A stretch of 30,466 nt of DNA from a virus, in the IMG/VR virus record IMGVR_UViG_3300007276_000191, positions 1 to 30,466 of that record; one strand, 5' to 3'. Below the pieces are notes generated by a model. The model saw only the letters and a list, made by a program, of their open reading frames with translations. It searched no databases and was not told where the DNA came from. Every line of letters starts with the position of its first letter. Within the stretch, counting starts at the first letter, position 1. The position numbers and the translations under genes were made by a program. Below, in pieces: positions 1-8,519 of this stretch.

Positions 1-72
1 CTTAAAGGTGGTAAACTGTTAGACAGAATGCGCCTAGGTGCAACAAGAAAAGAAATAGAGAGGTTTTTATAA
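1..72 (+). CDS. C-terminal end of an upstream phage protein (partial)
   Basis: An open frame enters from the left edge and ends with TAA at 70-72. The visible tail is 23 residues, basic and leucine-rich, ending in KEIERFL. Its stop overlaps the next ATG as TAATG, the same junction used by the following three gene pairs, so it is probably the preceding gene of the virion-protein operon. A GAGAGG stretch at about 57-63, inside this tail, serves as ribosome binding site for the next gene. Too little is present to assign a function. Confidence 0.55.
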   Translation, partial: LKGGKLLDRMRLGATRKEIERFL

Positions 73-857
73 TGGGAAAGGCAGCTAGTTATTTAGACCC
101 AACTGCTGGAGATAACATCTGGTCTGATGCTGATGATTTTGCGGCAAGTTCTAGTATTGGATACGACCTGGCGACGGGAAATCGTGAGGGCGGAATATTA
201 AACACAATCGGAGACTGGACTGATTATAACCTGATGGGAGGAAAGGAAGAAGAAGCCATAAATAAAGCGGCTGATGAGGCCGAAGCTAAGCAGCAGGACA
301 TTATTCAGCTTTACGCTGATCAGTATCAGTCATTCATTGAAATGACCGCACCTTACCGCACCGCTGGAGAATCATTTATTCCTGAATTCCAAGACCTACT
401 AACAAGCGGCGGCAAGGAGGGCTATATGCAACGCGCCCTTAATGGTCAAGAGTTTCAGAATATTGCAGGTGCGGCAACAGATCAGTTGGTTTCTAATTCG
501 GCAGCTCTTGGTAATCGCTTATCTTCTGGCATTCAGCGCGACATACTTAGCAATACTGGACAGCTTGCGACTAACTACGCCAACCAGTCTTATCAGAATC
601 GTATTAATGAGCTAGGTCAGGGAATCAATCTTGGCTTGGGTGCGATGGGTACGCAGCTACAAGGACTTCAGAGCACTACTGCCGGGCAAGCTGGGGCGTT
701 GGGTAATATTGCAAATATAAACCTACAGGCGGCCAACGCAGCGGCTATGCAGCCTAATATGCTTGGTGGCTTGGCTGGCGCAGGTTTGGCAGCTCTAATA
801 CCCGGTGCTGGCGCTGCTGGAATTGGTCTTGGCTATAATATCGGGAGTAGCGTGTAA
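72..857 (+). CDS. Putative DNA ejection/internal virion protein (position of P22 gp7)
   Basis: This 261-residue protein is rich in Ala, Gly, Asn and Gln. It has a coiled-coil-prone middle (about residues 60-190, many Q/N) and a hydrophobic Gly/Ala C-terminus with LGGLAGAGLAALIPGAGAAG. Proteins of this composition just before the tailspike in P22-like phages are minor virion proteins ejected with the DNA to form a conduit across the envelope. That role is inferred from composition and position; no catalytic motif is seen. The stop overlaps the next start as TAATG, which suggests translational coupling. It could also be a different minor tail-associated protein. Confidence 0.55.
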   Translation: MGKAASYLDPTAGDNIWSDADDFAASSSIGYDLATGNREGGILNTIGDWTDYNLMGGKEEEAINKAADEAEAKQQDIIQLYADQYQSFIEMTAPYRTAGESFIPEFQDLLTSGGKEGYMQRALNGQEFQNIAGAATDQLVSNSAALGNRLSSGIQRDILSNTGQLATNYANQSYQNRINELGQGINLGLGAMGTQLQGLQSTTAGQAGALGNIANINLQAANAAAMQPNMLGGLAGAGLAALIPGAGAAGIGLGYNIGSSV

Positions 858-1891
858 TGGCTGGTAATATGTTTAGTGGATTTATTCAAGCTGGTCAGAA
901 TCGCTCTAATGCGATAGGTCAGGGCATTGGTGCGCTAGCTCAAGGCTATCAAAACAAACAAACCGCCGAAGCTAATACGCAGAAGCAGCAACAGGCTATG
1001 CAGCTAATGAGTCAGGCATATAGCCTAGCCGATTCAGACCCGCAGGCGTCACAGGATGCGTTTTTGAAAGCAGTTCAGATTGCGCCTGAGTTTGTATCTC
1101 AGGCTACTGGAGCGATTAAGCAAATGCGCGCCTCACAAGGTCAGGAATCCAGCCTAAGCCAGCAAGAGTTTGAGCAGCTAACCACTGGAATGACGCCTGA
1201 AGAAAAAGAGCAGGCGCGCCGTATTAAACTTGGACTATCGCCAAGGGCAGTAGGTTCTAGTGCAATGACAATATCAGACACCGGAAAAGCTGGGGATGTT
1301 GCTGAATCTGAATCAATTATCGCCGGTGCTAAAGCTCAGGCTGCTGAGGAAGGCAAGTCACGCGGCATTTCAACAACTTCCAGTATTGTAGGTAAGGCCA
1401 AGGCTGATATTGCACAAGCTGTTAAGGCTGCCGAAGTGCAAGGCAAGAGCAAGGGCGAAAGCGTGACGCAGCTAGATTCAGCAAAGGCGGCGCTACCAAG
1501 TTTGATTGGAGTTGTTGAATCTCTGAAAACACTTGCGCCCGTGGCTACAAATACTTATTCAGGGAAGGCTTTTGACTTCTTAGCTAAAGAGGCTGGATTT
1601 GGAGCAACCAAAGGTGCAGAGGCTAGAGCTAAGTTTATCGCAATTATCGATAACCAAGTTTTACCGCTACTAAAGCAAACTTTTGGCGCTGCATTTACAG
1701 CAACGGAAGGTGAAGCCCTAAAGAAAACGATGGGTGATCCAGACGCCAGCGCAGAGGCTAAAATAGCTCAGCTAAACTCATTTATTGAAAACAAAGTCAG
1801 AGAGATTGAAGTTAAAGAGCGCGAACTTAGTGCTGAAAGTCAGCCACAAGAGCAGAAGTCAGAAAATATTATTTCATGGGATAGCATGTAA
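857..1891 (+). CDS. Putative DNA ejection/internal virion protein (position of P22 gp20)
   Basis: This 344-residue protein begins with a Gln/Asn/Gly-rich segment (FSGFIQAGQNRSNAIGQGIG) and continues as a long Ala/Gln/Glu-rich, helical, coiled-coil-like protein. No enzymatic motif is recognisable. Low complexity, position second of three in a block upstream of the tailspike, and TAATG coupling to both neighbours fit an ejected pilot protein like P22 gp20. The assignment is by context rather than by motif. A segment around residues 210-320 is less repetitive and probably forms the folded helical core. Confidence 0.5.
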   Translation: MAGNMFSGFIQAGQNRSNAIGQGIGALAQGYQNKQTAEANTQKQQQAMQLMSQAYSLADSDPQASQDAFLKAVQIAPEFVSQATGAIKQMRASQGQESSLSQQEFEQLTTGMTPEEKEQARRIKLGLSPRAVGSSAMTISDTGKAGDVAESESIIAGAKAQAAEEGKSRGISTTSSIVGKAKADIAQAVKAAEVQGKSKGESVTQLDSAKAALPSLIGVVESLKTLAPVATNTYSGKAFDFLAKEAGFGATKGAEARAKFIAIIDNQVLPLLKQTFGAAFTATEGEALKKTMGDPDASAEAKIAQLNSFIENKVREIEVKERELSAESQPQEQKSENIISWDSM

Positions 1892-3885
1892 TGAGAGTAC
1901 AGCTACCGAACGGAACGATTATCGAAGGTGTTCCAGAGGGCACCACTAAAGATCAGATAATGCAGAAGGCTATATCTGCTGGGTTAGCTACTGCTGAAGA
2001 TTTTGGTGTGCAAGCCTCTACCGAGACGCCTGCAAAGGGCAGTCTAACTCCCGAACAGTTTGCTGATATGTATGGCGACCAGCCTGACATTGAAGGGCTT
2101 ATTGCTCCATCTCAACCTAAGCCAGAGGCTGGTATTGGTGAAAAGGCACTAGGTGTTGGCGAGGCTGCGCTAACTACTGCCACGGGCGCTACGGGCGGTA
2201 TGATAGGTATGCTTGGCGGAACTCTGATGGGTTTAGCTGAAGAAATCCGTTCCGGTAATTTCGGAACACAAGACGCTGCTAACCGCATTGAGAAACTAGC
2301 CGCTGAATATTCGCAGGCGCTGACTTATGCCCCGCGTACCGAAACCGGCCAAGAGTATGTGCAGGCTATTGGTGAAGCTGGCGAAGCATTAGCACCACTG
2401 GCTGGAGTTGGTGGGCAGTTAACCGCCGTAGGGCAGATGGCAAAAGCAACACCACAAGCCGTAAAGGCTGCGGAGGTAGCGAGTAAGGCCACGGCACCTT
2501 TAAGGCCAAAAGGAAAGCCGGTTGAAGTTATTCAGGCTGAACAGTCAGGGATACCAATTACTGAAGGTGAGGCTTTAAAATCAACACAATCAGGCTTTGA
2601 TAAGCTAAAGCAAGAGCAATTCTTGTTAGAGCAGTCTGGAGAAGCTGGCGACACAATGCGAGCGTTCAAGCTAAATCAGAGTCGTGAGATTAAGAAATAT
2701 CTAGAAGGTATTTCACCAGATCAAGCTGGCGAAGTTGGTGCGGCAGTGAAAGACGCTATCCAATTACGCGAGAACTCGGCACGCTTTAAACGCTCGCAGG
2801 CTTACGACACTCTGGCTGAAGTAACTAAAGATATTGATGTTGAATTGTCTAAGCGCCCGATCTTGGACGCCTTCCCTGAACCTGGTGAATTCAGAGACTT
2901 TGCCGCCACGAAAACAGGTGAGTACAACGCCTTGAAGGGGTTGATGGAAGAGTTTGGAATTATAAAGGGTGACGGCAAGATACCAGTCGAAAACTTATCT
3001 ATCTCAAATCAAGAGCGATTCCGAAAGCGGTTGGCTTCTATTGAAGCTGGCGACCCTACCGGAGCAACGTCTAGGATTGTAGGCCCGATTAGAAAGGCTT
3101 TGGATTCTGAGTTTGAGCTTGCATCTAGCGCATTAGAAAAAACAGGCGCGCCGGATGTTGCTTTAGCTGCTAAGAATGCCCGCTTGTCTCATGTCGCACT
3201 AAAGACCGAGTTTGACGATAAGGCGCTGGTTTCTCAGCTGATAGCCGACAAATCATTTAAGAGCAGGGTGCCAAGCATTGAAGAAAGTCAGGTTTATTCT
3301 AAATTGGTTGCCAAGTCCACACCTATTGAGCAGTTTGATAAAGTTATCAAGTCGCTAGATAGAGCTGGAAGCCGTGGGCGATTCGCTAAGAATTCAATGA
3401 AGGCCGAGTTTATCCTAGATTTAATGGATTCAGGTTACGGAGCTTCTAGCCGAAAGATTCAGGGAGAACGCACATTTGGGGCTAATGCTTTTGTTAAGCG
3501 CTACGACCAGTTAGAGCCAAAGCTTAAAAAAGTATTTACGCCTGAAGAGTTTGCGAAGCTAAAGCTAATGCGCAAACAAGCCGAAGACTTAATACCACCA
3601 GCAGGCGCAATCCCTAAAGGTTCAGCTGGTTTCTTTATTGACAGCATGGCTAAGCTTGGCGTCTTTTCGCTGCTGAATAAAATCCCTACCGTTGGGCCGA
3701 TTATCGGCAACCAAGTACAAGAGATGGGGCGCAGTGCTAAAGCGGCGTCAATGGCTAATCGGGCGGTGCAGGGTTATAAGCCTAACGCTGACCTGCTTAT
3801 GCTAATCGAAAAACAATACCCTAGGCTTGGTGCTGGAATTGGCCTTGGCGTTGCGGTTGAAACTATGAGTGAAGAGGAACAGTAA
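1891..3885 (+). CDS. Putative large ejection/internal virion protein (position of P22 gp16)
   Basis: This is the largest of the three ejection-type genes, 664 residues. The first 30 residues (VQLPNGTIIEGVPEGTTKDQ) form a short N-terminal motif that recurs in phage internal virion proteins. Residues about 80-125 are Gly/Ala/Met-rich and hydrophobic (GATGGMIGMLGG), compatible with membrane insertion; the rest is helical and charged. No lytic transglycosylase catalytic motif was identified. It ends directly at the tailspike start (TAATG), preceded by a good GAGG ribosome site. Its role in crossing the periplasm or inner membrane during DNA entry is inferred from the P22 layout. Confidence 0.5.
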   Translation: MRVQLPNGTIIEGVPEGTTKDQIMQKAISAGLATAEDFGVQASTETPAKGSLTPEQFADMYGDQPDIEGLIAPSQPKPEAGIGEKALGVGEAALTTATGATGGMIGMLGGTLMGLAEEIRSGNFGTQDAANRIEKLAAEYSQALTYAPRTETGQEYVQAIGEAGEALAPLAGVGGQLTAVGQMAKATPQAVKAAEVASKATAPLRPKGKPVEVIQAEQSGIPITEGEALKSTQSGFDKLKQEQFLLEQSGEAGDTMRAFKLNQSREIKKYLEGISPDQAGEVGAAVKDAIQLRENSARFKRSQAYDTLAEVTKDIDVELSKRPILDAFPEPGEFRDFAATKTGEYNALKGLMEEFGIIKGDGKIPVENLSISNQERFRKRLASIEAGDPTGATSRIVGPIRKALDSEFELASSALEKTGAPDVALAAKNARLSHVALKTEFDDKALVSQLIADKSFKSRVPSIEESQVYSKLVAKSTPIEQFDKVIKSLDRAGSRGRFAKNSMKAEFILDLMDSGYGASSRKIQGERTFGANAFVKRYDQLEPKLKKVFTPEEFAKLKLMRKQAEDLIPPAGAIPKGSAGFFIDSMAKLGVFSLLNKIPTVGPIIGNQVQEMGRSAKAASMANRAVQGYKPNADLLMLIEKQYPRLGAGIGLGVAVETMSEEEQ

Positions 3886-5990
3886 TGGTTGATCTAACAA
3901 AGAAAAAAACGCTAGCTGAGTACGAGACTGGAGCATTGGCTGATGGCGATACTGTTGTCACATACCGCCCAGCTAACGCAGTTGGCGAAAAGGTATTCCG
4001 TGGCGACATTGTAGCTGGCACTGCCGCGTCCATTGCTGACGGAACCAGTACCGCGCTTAAAATGTACTCTGATAAAGCCCTAAAGGACGCAGTCAATACC
4101 GGCGCTATTCCTGTCGGGACAGCCGCAGAAATCGAAACTGGAACAGATACAATCGCGAAGCTTTACGCGCCAGATCAGCTTAATTCAGCTATTGATAGTC
4201 TGATTGAAACTGCCGTTCCGAACGGTACAGAGGCGCAGGTAATTGCCGGTACTGATACGGTTGAGCGCAAATATACGCCATCAGACTTGAACGACGCTAT
4301 TAACTCGTTGGTGGAAACCGCTGTTCCTGACGGCACTAAAGCCCAGATAATCGCAGGCACTGACACTACAGAGCGTAAGTTTACCCCCGCCGATATTAAC
4401 GGAGCTGTAAAAGATATTGCTATAGCTCAGTACGCTGGACGCACTGCCATGAAGGCAGCCACCGGCCTAACCGCTGGCGATGTCGCCTATCTCAGCGAAG
4501 GCGGTCGTAGCGGGCAGTTTATCTGGACGCTTGGCGACTTCTCGGCTGAGGTAGCTGCTGATACTCTGCAAGGCGTTTATGTTGCGAGTGATGCTGTGGC
4601 GGCGACTGTTGGGTGTTGGGTGCGGGAAGATTCTCAACCTACAACAGCAGATACTTTCGGCGGTACGTACTCCCCATTACTGTCAAGTATGCGCAGCGGC
4701 GACCCTTTCGAAATGGCGCGCGCTGTATCAAAAAGCCAATACGCAGATATTTTGGAGGGTGTTTCAACCGACGATTATGCTGCGCTAATCAATACAGTTC
4801 TTGAAGACGCAAAAGTCACAATATTAAGCCCCGGAAAATGGACATGTAGCTCAGGTTCAATAATTTTACCAAGCCGACGTGGGCTTTGTGGTCGCAATCC
4901 TTATAGGACTTTTTCCGCCTATTCTCTCGGCACCAATACTGTTTTGGATATAACGCACGCAGGCGATGGAGTAGTAAACGCTGTCGGAGCTTCGCTTTAC
5001 GCAATAGAAGGGTTGACGATTTTTAGTGAAACAGCGCAACGTGGTATAAATTTCGATAACGGGCAATGCAGCATAAAAAACTTAGGAGTTAACGGCTCGG
5101 AATATCAAGGAATTTTACTGGGGGAGAATACAATAGCATCTAGGATAGAGGATATTGTATCTGTGAACACTATGAGAGATCGTGCATCATTTGTATCTGA
5201 GGTCGGATCGGTTGAAATTGACGGAACAGATCACTTATTATCAAGAGTGCAATGCAATGGTCAAACTGGTTTTTCAACAGTTGCGGCGGCAAAAAAATCA
5301 ATAGCACTGTATGCAAAAGGCGTGAATCATTTTCTCACGGATGTAATTGGGGAATTCGGCGAAATTGGCATAAAACTAGCTTGCAATAAGTCAAGGGTAG
5401 TAAATGCTAGAGCTGATCGTTGTATGGGTGACGGAGTAGTAACCACTGGTCAAAACAACTCAGTTACAAATGCACATGCAGTTGAGTGTGGAACGGCGGC
5501 GGCTAACACATATTACGGCTTCCGCACTGCGGGATTAGGAAATACATTTACCGCTCCACAGGTTTACGCGCAAAATGCGAGCAACTTGCTTGTGTATGGG
5601 TTTTATGATTCAACCGCCAGCAATTCACAAATAAACACCTACGTCTCTCCGATAGTTAGTGCTAATTCAGCAGTTGTTGATTTCTACAATGAAGCTTTTT
5701 TGGGTTGCGCTTATAACTTTCCATCCAAAACATTGAGATATAATACAGGAACCACAATAAGCGTTTCCGGTATAACCGGAATTTACTTATATCATTCGAC
5801 TGCAACTACAATTACCGAGTTTACTGGCGGCGTAAACAATCAAGAGGTCAGGGTACACGCGAGTAACGCAAATATAACGATTGAAGATAATTCAGGAATT
5901 TCTCTGATTGGGGGGGTATCTCGTGCGCTCGTAGCTAATGAGATTATAACGCTAATTAACTATAATGACGTATGGTACGAGGCAAACTAA
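3885..5990 (+). CDS. Tailspike/tail fibre protein with N-terminal repeats and beta-helix body
   Basis: This 701-residue adsorption protein has a modular layout. Residues about 1-45 probably form the virion-attachment segment. About 46-180 hold four degenerate repeats of roughly 37 residues with the pattern VPxGTxAxIxAGTDTxxRKY followed by TPxDLNxAI. After a linker (about 180-260) comes a long Asn/Gly/Ser/Val-rich region typical of a right-handed parallel beta-helix, as in pectate-lyase-like spikes that bind and often cleave surface polysaccharide. No catalytic residues can be picked out by eye. The C-terminus (NEIITLINYNDVWYEAN) looks like a small trimerisation or end cap. It lies last in the virion operon, where P22-like phages encode the spike. 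Confidence 0.8.
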   Translation: MVDLTKKKTLAEYETGALADGDTVVTYRPANAVGEKVFRGDIVAGTAASIADGTSTALKMYSDKALKDAVNTGAIPVGTAAEIETGTDTIAKLYAPDQLNSAIDSLIETAVPNGTEAQVIAGTDTVERKYTPSDLNDAINSLVETAVPDGTKAQIIAGTDTTERKFTPADINGAVKDIAIAQYAGRTAMKAATGLTAGDVAYLSEGGRSGQFIWTLGDFSAEVAADTLQGVYVASDAVAATVGCWVREDSQPTTADTFGGTYSPLLSSMRSGDPFEMARAVSKSQYADILEGVSTDDYAALINTVLEDAKVTILSPGKWTCSSGSIILPSRRGLCGRNPYRTFSAYSLGTNTVLDITHAGDGVVNAVGASLYAIEGLTIFSETAQRGINFDNGQCSIKNLGVNGSEYQGILLGENTIASRIEDIVSVNTMRDRASFVSEVGSVEIDGTDHLLSRVQCNGQTGFSTVAAAKKSIALYAKGVNHFLTDVIGEFGEIGIKLACNKSRVVNARADRCMGDGVVTTGQNNSVTNAHAVECGTAAANTYYGFRTAGLGNTFTAPQVYAQNASNLLVYGFYDSTASNSQINTYVSPIVSANSAVVDFYNEAFLGCAYNFPSKTLRYNTGTTISVSGITGIYLYHSTATTITEFTGGVNNQEVRVHASNANITIEDNSGISLIGGVSRALVANEIITLINYNDVWYEAN

Positions 5991-6034
5991 ATATTATAGT
6001 TAACCATTACCCACCCCACAAACGCCTCCCACGC

Positions 6035-6085
6035 CGCCTCGTGGCCTAGTGCCACGCAGGCGTAAACGCCGCACTGTTGTGCGGC
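6035..6085 (+). promoter_or_regulatory. Two tandem hairpins ahead of the M15 peptidase gene
   Basis: Hairpin 1 (6035-6062) pairs CGCCTCGTGGC with GCCACG-c-AGGCG around the loop CTAGT, with one bulged C. Hairpin 2 (6068-6085) is a perfect 7-bp stem, GCCGCAC/GTGCGGC with loop TGTT. It ends three bases before the AGGA ribosome site. Neither is followed by a T-run, so a simple intrinsic terminator is unlikely. Processing, mRNA protection or control of lysin translation are possible. Confidence 0.45.
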
Positions 6086-6096
6086 TTAGGACTATC

Positions 6097-6519
6097 ATGT
6101 ACAAATGCAAACACTTTGACATCGAAGAGCTAGTACCGCCTGAGCTGTTCGTAGCGTTGCATGAAGACGACTTGTGGCGGCTATTTGATCCTGATTTATT
6201 AAAAGCCGCAGACTGGCTTTGGGAGCGCTACGGCACCGCTACTGTCAATGACTGGAAATGGGGCGGTAACTTTACTCAGTCTGGTATTAGAACTACTGAT
6301 TCTGAGTATTATTCTCCGACGTCTCAGCACTCTATCGGCTGCGCTCTTGACATGAAATTCAAGCACAAAACAGCGCAGGAAATACGCGACGATCTAGCAG
6401 AATATCAGGCCCAAGGTAATGATATTCCGTACTTCACTCGGGTAGAAAATAAAGTTAGTTGGCTCCATATCGACACGAAACCAACCAACCAATCTAGCTT
6501 GTATTTCTTTAATCCGTAG
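6097..6519 (+). CDS. M15-type (D-Ala-D-Ala carboxypeptidase-like) peptidase, probable endolysin
   Basis: This 140-residue protein carries the zinc-peptidase M15 signature: SQHSIGCALD (pattern SxHxxGxAxD, giving one His and one Asp zinc ligand) and WLHID near the C-terminus (second His). Such small M15 proteins cleave peptide cross-links in peptidoglycan and act as phage endolysins; no signal peptide is visible. The ATG at 6097 was chosen because AGGA lies five bases upstream; an in-frame ATG at 6049 would add 16 Arg-rich residues encoded by the hairpins. The 3' end overlaps the convergent gene by 11 bases. It could instead be a virion-associated peptidase. Confidence 0.75.
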   Translation: MYKCKHFDIEELVPPELFVALHEDDLWRLFDPDLLKAADWLWERYGTATVNDWKWGGNFTQSGIRTTDSEYYSPTSQHSIGCALDMKFKHKTAQEIRDDLAEYQAQGNDIPYFTRVENKVSWLHIDTKPTNQSSLYFFNP

Positions 6520-6730
6520 CATGCTTTCTTAGCGCTTTTCGGATTTCTCTAGCTGTTACCTTGCTCACCGATGTCAGGTGCCATTGGTCGCAGCTAGAGC
6601 ACAGGTAAGGCCGCAGCTTCTTACTTCCTAGCGTGCCCTTGCTGGCCTTTCCTACTTTGATGTGAGTAATTGCGCTTGCCTTGTCAGGAAACGCCATTTT
6701 GTTCGGATGAATCTCACAACTCATAGCCAC
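6509..6730 (-). CDS. Small zinc-finger-like phage protein
   Basis: This 73-residue basic protein has a possible metal site formed by an early CEIH and a later CSSC followed by DQWHLTS. The C-terminus is Lys/Arg-rich. Small phage proteins with a Cys/His layout and the ending PYLCSSCDQWHLTS are common in accessory operons, but their role is unknown. It is the last gene of the leftward operon. It overlaps its upstream neighbour by 10 bases and the M15 gene, from the opposite strand, by 11. Confidence 0.6.
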   Translation of the reverse strand: MAMSCEIHPNKMAFPDKASAITHIKVGKASKGTLGSKKLRPYLCSSCDQWHLTSVSKVTAREIRKALRKHATD

Positions 6731-7197
6731 CCCCGAACTTTGCGCCAGAACTTGCTAGTGTCGGAAGCGTAGTACACAAAGCCTCCAGCCCGTACGGCCT
6801 TGTACATTGAATCCGCTTTCCAGTATGGCACCGGCGACATGCAAAGCACGTAATAGAAAATTACATCATTCAGAACGCGCCGTGAGCGGTTTTCATAGCC
6901 TAGATCATGGAATAAGCTAGCTACGCGAAACTCTTTGTCTGTTGGCTTTCCTATGAGCCACTGGGTACTCTTTGGAATGCTTGCGCCGTCCCACTTGTAG
7001 CCATTCTTTAATTCATAATCGACGTTATGAATTGTTGTTTTCTTGCCGTCGTTTTCTTCCACGACAAAAGTTATTTTCTTGTTCGGCCCTTCGTAGATTA
7101 ACCCTTTGTCGTGCTTAGAAATCCAGTGCTCAACTTGGCTCATGGGCGATGTCATATACACCTTGTAATGCTTGCCGTCGTGTCCGTAAATAATCAT
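6721..7197 (-). CDS. DUF1353-family phage protein
   Basis: This 158-residue protein matches the recognisable pattern of the DUF1353 family: GYKWDGASIP, then SLFHDLGYENRS, then a helix with ADSMYKAVRAGG. Family members occur widely in phages, often near lysis or accessory genes, and their biochemical role is not established. The conserved His-Asp pair in FHDLGY suggests a possible catalytic or metal site. It starts six bases after the YopX-like gene stop, within the leftward operon. Confidence 0.8.
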   Translation of the reverse strand: MIIYGHDGKHYKVYMTSPMSQVEHWISKHDKGLIYEGPNKKITFVVEENDGKKTTIHNVDYELKNGYKWDGASIPKSTQWLIGKPTDKEFRVASLFHDLGYENRSRRVLNDVIFYYVLCMSPVPYWKADSMYKAVRAGGFVYYASDTSKFWRKVRGWL

Positions 7198-7203
7198 GCT
7201 TTA

Positions 7204-7638
7204 TCACTCCTGATGGACGTTCCCGATAACTTCTAATGCGCGGTCTACATATCTCGCGTACATGAAATTCCCCCACTCGAAAATATTCTCATGCTTAGAA
7301 TTCACTCTTCGTAACCGAAGTGATGGGTGCATTTCTACGATAGCGATTCTAATTGGCATCTCTTCGAAATTCTTAACATGACCCCACTTTACAATATCCC
7401 CCTCAAAAATCTCAACTCCGTTAAGGTCTTTCAGGCCGGTGTATTGACCTACCGTCTCAGGCTTAACGTACTGTTTTCTTGTTACGTTAAACCAGCCGCC
7501 ATTGCCAAATGCTGATTCGACGATCCAAGTCTTTGTATGACAACGCTCCATGTGTTTAATGAATCGGTCAGTAACAACTAACGAGCCTGTTATCATTTCA
7601 CCCTTAGTTGTCATGCCGCGAAACTTAGTTTCTCTCAT
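7204..7638 (-). CDS. YopX-like protein
   Basis: This 144-residue protein has the hallmark YopX segment: an N-terminal RETKFRGM and a central VKPETVGQYTGLKDLNGVEI followed by FEGDIVKW, then a small beta-rich domain ending in EVIGNVHQE. YopX proteins are frequent in phages and prophages and form a small beta-barrel; function unknown. The start overlaps the preceding gene by four bases (ATGA), so it is translated as part of the leftward operon. Confidence 0.88.
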   Translation of the reverse strand: MRETKFRGMTTKGEMITGSLVVTDRFIKHMERCHTKTWIVESAFGNGGWFNVTRKQYVKPETVGQYTGLKDLNGVEIFEGDIVKWGHVKNFEEMPIRIAIVEMHPSLRLRRVNSKHENIFEWGNFMYARYVDRALEVIGNVHQE

Positions 7639-7817
7639 GCTTCACCGCCTTTGGTCATATCGACTTTTTCACCGATAAAGTGGAAGTCTTCCGCAACGTA
7701 GTTGAAATCGTCGCCGGTCAGATAATACTCATCTTGAGCCGGATAATACCGCGCAACGTGCCAGCCGGTGTCATTACGAACATAAACGTAATAGGGCATC
7801 ATTGTAGTCATTAGCAT
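7635..7817 (-). CDS. Small hypothetical protein (60 aa)
   Basis: This acidic, aromatic-rich protein (PYYVYVRNDTGWHVARYY) has no recognised domain. The aromatic first half may be a small beta-sheet. Methionines at residues 1, 3, 6 and 7 leave the exact start open. It overlaps the upstream 36-residue gene by seven bases and the downstream YopX-like gene by four, so it is very probably a real operon member. Confidence 0.55.
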   Translation of the reverse strand: MLMTTMMPYYVYVRNDTGWHVARYYPAQDEYYLTGDDFNYVAEDFHFIGEKVDMTKGGEA

Positions 7818-7921
7818 ACTCCGTATTGAATACAGTCTTGAAAAGCCATTTCGCTAGATACTGCAAAGAGCGAAAGCGCGATCAGAGTTAAAATCACGTT
7901 GGTTGCAAGTTTTTTAGTCAT
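7811..7921 (-). CDS. Small membrane or secreted peptide (36 aa)
   Basis: This short gene translates as MTKKLATNVILTLIALSLFA followed by VSSEMAFQDCIQYGVC. It has a Lys-containing start and a single hydrophobic helix of about 17 residues, resembling a signal anchor or signal peptide, and two Cys in the short tail. It fits exactly between its neighbours, overlapping the upstream stop by eight bases and the downstream start by seven. This supports translation despite its size. Candidates are a small holin-like or envelope-acting protein, but nothing in the sequence decides. Confidence 0.55.
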   Translation of the reverse strand: MTKKLATNVILTLIALSLFAVSSEMAFQDCIQYGVC

Positions 7922-8519
7922 TGTCTTTCTCCGGTGCTTTGAAGTCTGCGTCGTAGAGTTCTTCTAGCAATTCTTCGGTTGTCCATTGGCGCGCCTTAAC
8001 AACCTCGAGCGCAGCCTCAATGAACTTCTCGCGGTCTGATTTAATTGGGCGTAAGCATTCAACAAGTAATGCGTCACATTCACCATTTTTACCGTCTATT
8101 TCAATCATTGCTATGTGGGATGATTTTGAGTTTAGGGCGACAGAAAGTACTGTGGCTGTTTCGCCATCCTGTCTGCGATCAGATGAAAACGTACCCATAA
8201 AGACCTCAACTCGCGCCCCCAACTGCGGCCATTCTTCGGCAGGAGAATCATACTTCTCGCAAGGAAAAGCAGCTCGGAATTCTTGCATTGTTAGTTGTTT
8301 AGATCGGCTAGTCCATTTGGCATCCTCAACCCCTGTGTATGTCTTTAAATTATATCCCCAGCATCCGTAATCATCGTGGGCATGCTCCCGTCTGCCACCA
8401 ACATACATACCTTCAACAACATCATAAGCTACCGCCCCATTAGCAATTAACCGCTCGACAATCTCAACAGCTTCATCGTGCGTAGGGTTTGCAACGTAGC
8501 ATTCGAATAGTTTAGTCAT
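7914..8519 (-). CDS. Hypothetical protein (201 aa)
   Basis: No recognised domain. The N-terminal 75 residues (ECYVANPTHDEAVEIVERLI) look like an alpha/beta unit with many aromatic and His/Asp residues. The middle (about 95-150) looks like a small beta-barrel (GARVEVFMGTFSSDRRQDGE, as in short barrels that bind nucleic acid or protein). The tail is acidic and helical. It starts directly after the preceding gene: the TGA/ATG overlap is one base at 8519. Confidence 0.55.
   Translation of the reverse strand: MTKLFECYVANPTHDEAVEIVERLIANGAVAYDVVEGMYVGGRREHAHDDYGCWGYNLKTYTGVEDAKWTSRSKQLTMQEFRAAFPCEKYDSPAEEWPQLGARVEVFMGTFSSDRRQDGETATVLSVALNSKSSHIAMIEIDGKNGECDALLVECLRPIKSDREKFIEAALEVVKARQWTTEELLEELYDADFKAPEKDND

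Noticed and set aside
3501-5066. Antisense ORFs within the ejection and spike genes
   Set aside because: They lack ribosome sites, overlap strong coding sequence and have low-complexity or unnatural composition.
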